Part shown: piece after piece, positions 48,242 through 50,541 of the stretch
Numbering within the stretch: position 1 is the first letter of the stretch
Layout: every line of letters starts with the position of its first letter
From: Chitinophagaceae bacterium
Lineage (GTDB): Bacteria; Bacteroidota; Bacteroidia; Chitinophagales; Chitinophagaceae
Direction of reading: 5' to 3'
Assembly (NCBI GenBank): GCA_903642275.1
Contig: CAHJWK010000020.1
Coordinates: 1 to 50,541, forward strand
Length of the DNA stretch: 50,541 nucleotides
The notes under the pieces: model-generated
Databases searched by the model: none
The model's input: the letters and a program-made list of their open reading frames with translations, nothing else
Told to the model about the DNA's origin: nothing
Translations under genes and position numbers: made by a program

Positions 48242-48976
48242 ATGTTTAAAAAAATAATTAAACGATTATTAAATAGTGTAGGTTATGAATGTAAAAAAAT
48301 AATACGTACACCAATTAATAATATTCCTGCATTTCTTCCAAATAAATTAGATAATTGGCTCACGAGTCAGAATTACAAAACCGTTATTGATGTTGGAGCT
48401 AACGAAGGACAGTTTGCACTCATGATAAGGTCTTTGTTGCCTAACGCCAGCATAATTTCATTTGAACCAATACAAGAAGTGTTTGAAAAATTAAAGCAGA
48501 GATTTAGTGATGATAAAAAATTTATAGCATACAATTGCGGTTTAGGTGATATTAGCGGAGAAATTTCTTTCCATCTTAATACATATTCGCCTTCTTCTTC
48601 AATTTTTGAAATGAACGAAATTCATAAAGAAATTTTTAACTATACAACTAACGATGAGTTTACTACAATTAAAATTGAAAAATTAGACAGTATAGTAAAC
48701 GATGAGGAAATACTACAGCCTTTTTTATTAAAAATTGATGTTCAAGGATATGAAAAATTTGTTTTAGAAGGAGGCTCTAACATTGCTTCAAAAGCAAATA
48801 CTATTATCTTAGAAATTTCATTTAAAGAATTATATAAGGATCAACCAACATTCGATGAAATTTATTCTATTCTACGTAGTATGAATTTTAGCTATATCGG
48901 GAATTTGGAACAATTAACATCCCCCGTAAATGGAGAAATTTTACAGGCTGATGCAATTTTTAAAAAAAATGTTTAA
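48242..48976 (+). CDS. FkbM-family methyltransferase (2)
   Basis: The protein has 244 residues. The SAM motif VIDVGANEGQFALMIRSLLP, then IISFEPIQEVFEKLKQRF, and the FkbM signature LLKIDVQGYEKFVLEGG are all present, with the usual FNNIGL-like stretch as FIAYNCGLGDISGEISFHLN. It is an independent member, not a close copy of the one at 44643. It is five bases after its upstream neighbour. Confidence 0.93.
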   Translation: MFKKIIKRLLNSVGYECKKIIRTPINNIPAFLPNKLDNWLTSQNYKTVIDVGANEGQFALMIRSLLPNASIISFEPIQEVFEKLKQRFSDDKKFIAYNCGLGDISGEISFHLNTYSPSSSIFEMNEIHKEIFNYTTNDEFTTIKIEKLDSIVNDEEILQPFLLKIDVQGYEKFVLEGGSNIASKANTIILEISFKELYKDQPTFDEIYSILRSMNFSYIGNLEQLTSPVNGEILQADAIFKKNV

Positions 48977-49045
48977 ACTTTAATTAATAAGATGAGCTTT
49001 TTAATAACTTATTAAAACCTTCTTTTAATGTTGATTAATTAAATT

Positions 49046-49939
49046 TTGTTGGTCTCTCCTAAAATTTCTGTCATTACACCTTCTTATAATCAAGGCCATT
49101 TCTTAGAAGAAACAATTATATCAGTAATTGGTCAGGGTTATCAAAATCTTGAATATATAATATTTGATGGAGGCAGTACCGATAACACCATTGAAATAAT
49201 TAAAAAGTACAGCAATAGTTTATCTTTTTGGGTAAGTGAAAAAGACGCCGGACAAAGCAATGCCATTAATAAAGGTTTTGAAAGAGCAACAGGAGACATT
49301 TTGCTGTGGTTAAACAGTGACGACTTATTAATGCCCGGGGCTTTATCTTATATCGCCGCAAATTCCGATACTGAAAAGGCAAATTTTTATTTTGGCAATT
49401 GTATTCATTTTAATCACAAAAACGGCCTGAGTTCTTATGGAAGCAATGTGAAATATTACCATGAAAATTTTTTACTAGAGAATGCAGATTATATTATTCA
49501 GCCATCAAGTTATTTTACCAGAAAAGCATGGGAAGCAACCGGTAATCTAAACGAAAAAATGCATTACGCTTTTGACTGGGAATGGTTTTTAAGAGCAAAA
49601 CAAAAACAGGTAACTTTTATACCAATAAATGAGTGTCTATCATTATACCGAATACATGACACGCATAAAACGGGAACAGGAAGAGATGCAAGGGACGAAG
49701 AACTTTCTTTCATTTATAAAAATTTTTCGCCGGCTAATGAAAAGCTGTTTAATTATTTAATTGAGGACAAGCACTTTGCAATTAAATTGCTGCCAAGGAT
49801 CATCAGGAAATTAGCTCACATATTTTCTTATCCATATTCTGATACCAAGGTATTAAAGTATTTGAAACAAAGCAGGTATAAAAAGTTTTCAGAAGATACC
49901 ATCAACCAGGTTAAGCAAATGGTTTCGTTCTATCAATAA
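49046..49939 (+). CDS. GT2-family glycosyltransferase (1)
   Basis: The protein has 297 residues. ISVITPSYNQGHFLEETIIS, LEYIIFDGGSTDNTIEIIKK, WVSEKDAGQSNAINKGFERA and WLNSDDLLMPG hold the GT-A fold's UDP-sugar and metal-binding residues (the DD of NSDD). The later WEWFLRAKQ region is the usual ED-type base area (DWEW). The start is uncertain: TTG 49046 fits the conserved domain, and the nearest upstream ATG (49028) runs into a stop. It would add a sugar to the glycan from a nucleotide sugar. Confidence 0.9.
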   Translation: MLVSPKISVITPSYNQGHFLEETIISVIGQGYQNLEYIIFDGGSTDNTIEIIKKYSNSLSFWVSEKDAGQSNAINKGFERATGDILLWLNSDDLLMPGALSYIAANSDTEKANFYFGNCIHFNHKNGLSSYGSNVKYYHENFLLENADYIIQPSSYFTRKAWEATGNLNEKMHYAFDWEWFLRAKQKQVTFIPINECLSLYRIHDTHKTGTGRDARDEELSFIYKNFSPANEKLFNYLIEDKHFAIKLLPRIIRKLAHIFSYPYSDTKVLKYLKQSRYKKFSEDTINQVKQMVSFYQ

Positions 49940-49947
49940 ATCTATTG

Positions 49948-50541
49948 ATGCAAAACCCAGTTACCAAAATATCTATTATTACACCTTCTTTTAACCAAGC
50001 GCAATACCTGGAGCAAACCATAAATTCTGTGCTTGATCAAAACTATTTAAATCTTGAGTATATTATTATTGATGGTGGAAGTACAGACGGTTCTGTTAAC
50101 ATTATTAAAAAATATGCTCACCGGTTAGCTTATTGGGTAAGTGAAAAAGACAGAGGGCAAAGTGAGGCTGTGAATAAAGGATTAAAAAAAGCAACCGGCG
50201 ATATAATTGCGTGGCTAAACAGTGATGACTGGTATGCAGACAACACACTGGCAACTGTAGCAGCCCAATGGCAGCAAAACCAGTTTGATGTATTGCATGG
50301 GGATGCTAATTTTTATTATGGCGAGTCATCAGCCAGGAATTATATAACACAATATGGAAGTAATTGCAATTTGAACAGGCTACTTACTTACTGGAACAAC
50401 AAACAACATTGCAACCCGCCGCAGCCTTCGGTATTTATTAATAAAAAAGTATTGGATAAGGTTGGGTTTTTAAATGAATCATACAAACTAGCAATGGATT
50501 ATGATCTCTGGTTGAAGATCGCCCTAATAAAAATAAGCATC
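49948..50541 (+). CDS. GT2-family glycosyltransferase (2), cut by window edge
   Basis: 198 residues are present, and the C-terminal part lies beyond the right edge. MQNPVTKISIITPSFNQAQY, LEYIIIDGGSTDGSVNIIKK, WVSEKDRGQSEAVNKGLKKA and IIAWLNSDDWYAD match the preceding glycosyltransferase almost motif for motif, so the two arose by tandem duplication. MDYDLWLKIA is the base-containing region. The start is ATG 49948, eight bases after the neighbour's stop. Confidence 0.92.
   Translation, partial: MQNPVTKISIITPSFNQAQYLEQTINSVLDQNYLNLEYIIIDGGSTDGSVNIIKKYAHRLAYWVSEKDRGQSEAVNKGLKKATGDIIAWLNSDDWYADNTLATVAAQWQQNQFDVLHGDANFYYGESSARNYITQYGSNCNLNRLLTYWNNKQHCNPPQPSVFINKKVLDKVGFLNESYKLAMDYDLWLKIALIKISI

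Overview
The window looks like a chromosomal segment of an AT-rich Bacteroidota bacterium, most likely a member of the Chitinophagaceae or a close relative. This is inferred from several signs: secreted proteins with C-terminal type IX secretion (T9SS) sorting domains, TAnnTTTG-type promoter boxes, few Shine-Dalgarno sequences, a TonB-dependent receptor with a carboxypeptidase-like N-terminal domain, LytS/LytTR regulators, and DUF6266 proteins. No rRNA, tRNA or CRISPR array was recognised, and no intact insertion sequence. The only transposase trace is a decayed REP-associated (Y1) transposase.

Layout. 1-1900: a bestrophin-type channel gene cut by the window edge, then a decayed DUF6266 gene and two small gene scraps. 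1950-9085: three tandem paralogues encoding large secreted proteins built from ELWSTDGT-type repeats, each with its own promoter box and a T9SS sorting domain. 9270-11760: a frameshifted membrane-protein gene, a Sel1/LprI-like secreted protein and a TPM-domain protein. 11970-17333: a two-gene secreted-protein operon (T9SS protein and beta-helix protein), divergent from a TPR/LytS-type histidine kinase and its LytTR response regulator. 17550-18260: a dead Y1 transposase and another gene scrap. 18314-24513: a cysteine-cluster protein, then an eight-gene run of TonB-dependent receptor, 2TM protein, DoxX-like protein, second 2TM protein, periplasmic protein, two six-helix membrane proteins and a winged-helix regulator. 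The run is headed by a very good Bacteroidota promoter. Three of its membrane proteins share one N-terminal cytosolic motif.

24550-33860 is mostly housekeeping: a DUF3606 protein, an RRM RNA-binding protein with a long leader, a geranylgeranyl-reductase-like flavoprotein, endonuclease III, an SRPBCC protein, a DUF417 protein, RlmN, a PhyH-like oxygenase, a YebC-family protein, a Nei/Fpg-like protein lacking the catalytic N-terminal proline, an iron-permease-like protein and a Rieske oxygenase. 33900-38100 is an accessory region with a decayed lectin gene, a small HTH gene, an intact DUF6266 gene, an acyltransferase-3 gene and several low-complexity tandem repeats.

38131 to the right edge is a surface-polysaccharide locus: a TylF-like methyltransferase, a methyltransferase pseudogene, an outer-membrane export lipoprotein, a Wzc-like tyrosine autokinase, an ABC exporter (permease and ATPase separated by two genes), two FkbM methyltransferases, a further methyltransferase-like protein, an alpha-1,2-fucosyltransferase-like enzyme and two tandem GT2 glycosyltransferases. 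Together they would build, modify and export a methylated, possibly fucosylated glycan.

The best leads for something undescribed are the receptor/membrane-protein operon with its shared motif, the ELWSTDGT protein array, the Pro-less Nei-like protein, and the short repeats that encode a conserved C-terminal peptide. At least five pseudogenes show that this neighbourhood is turning over.
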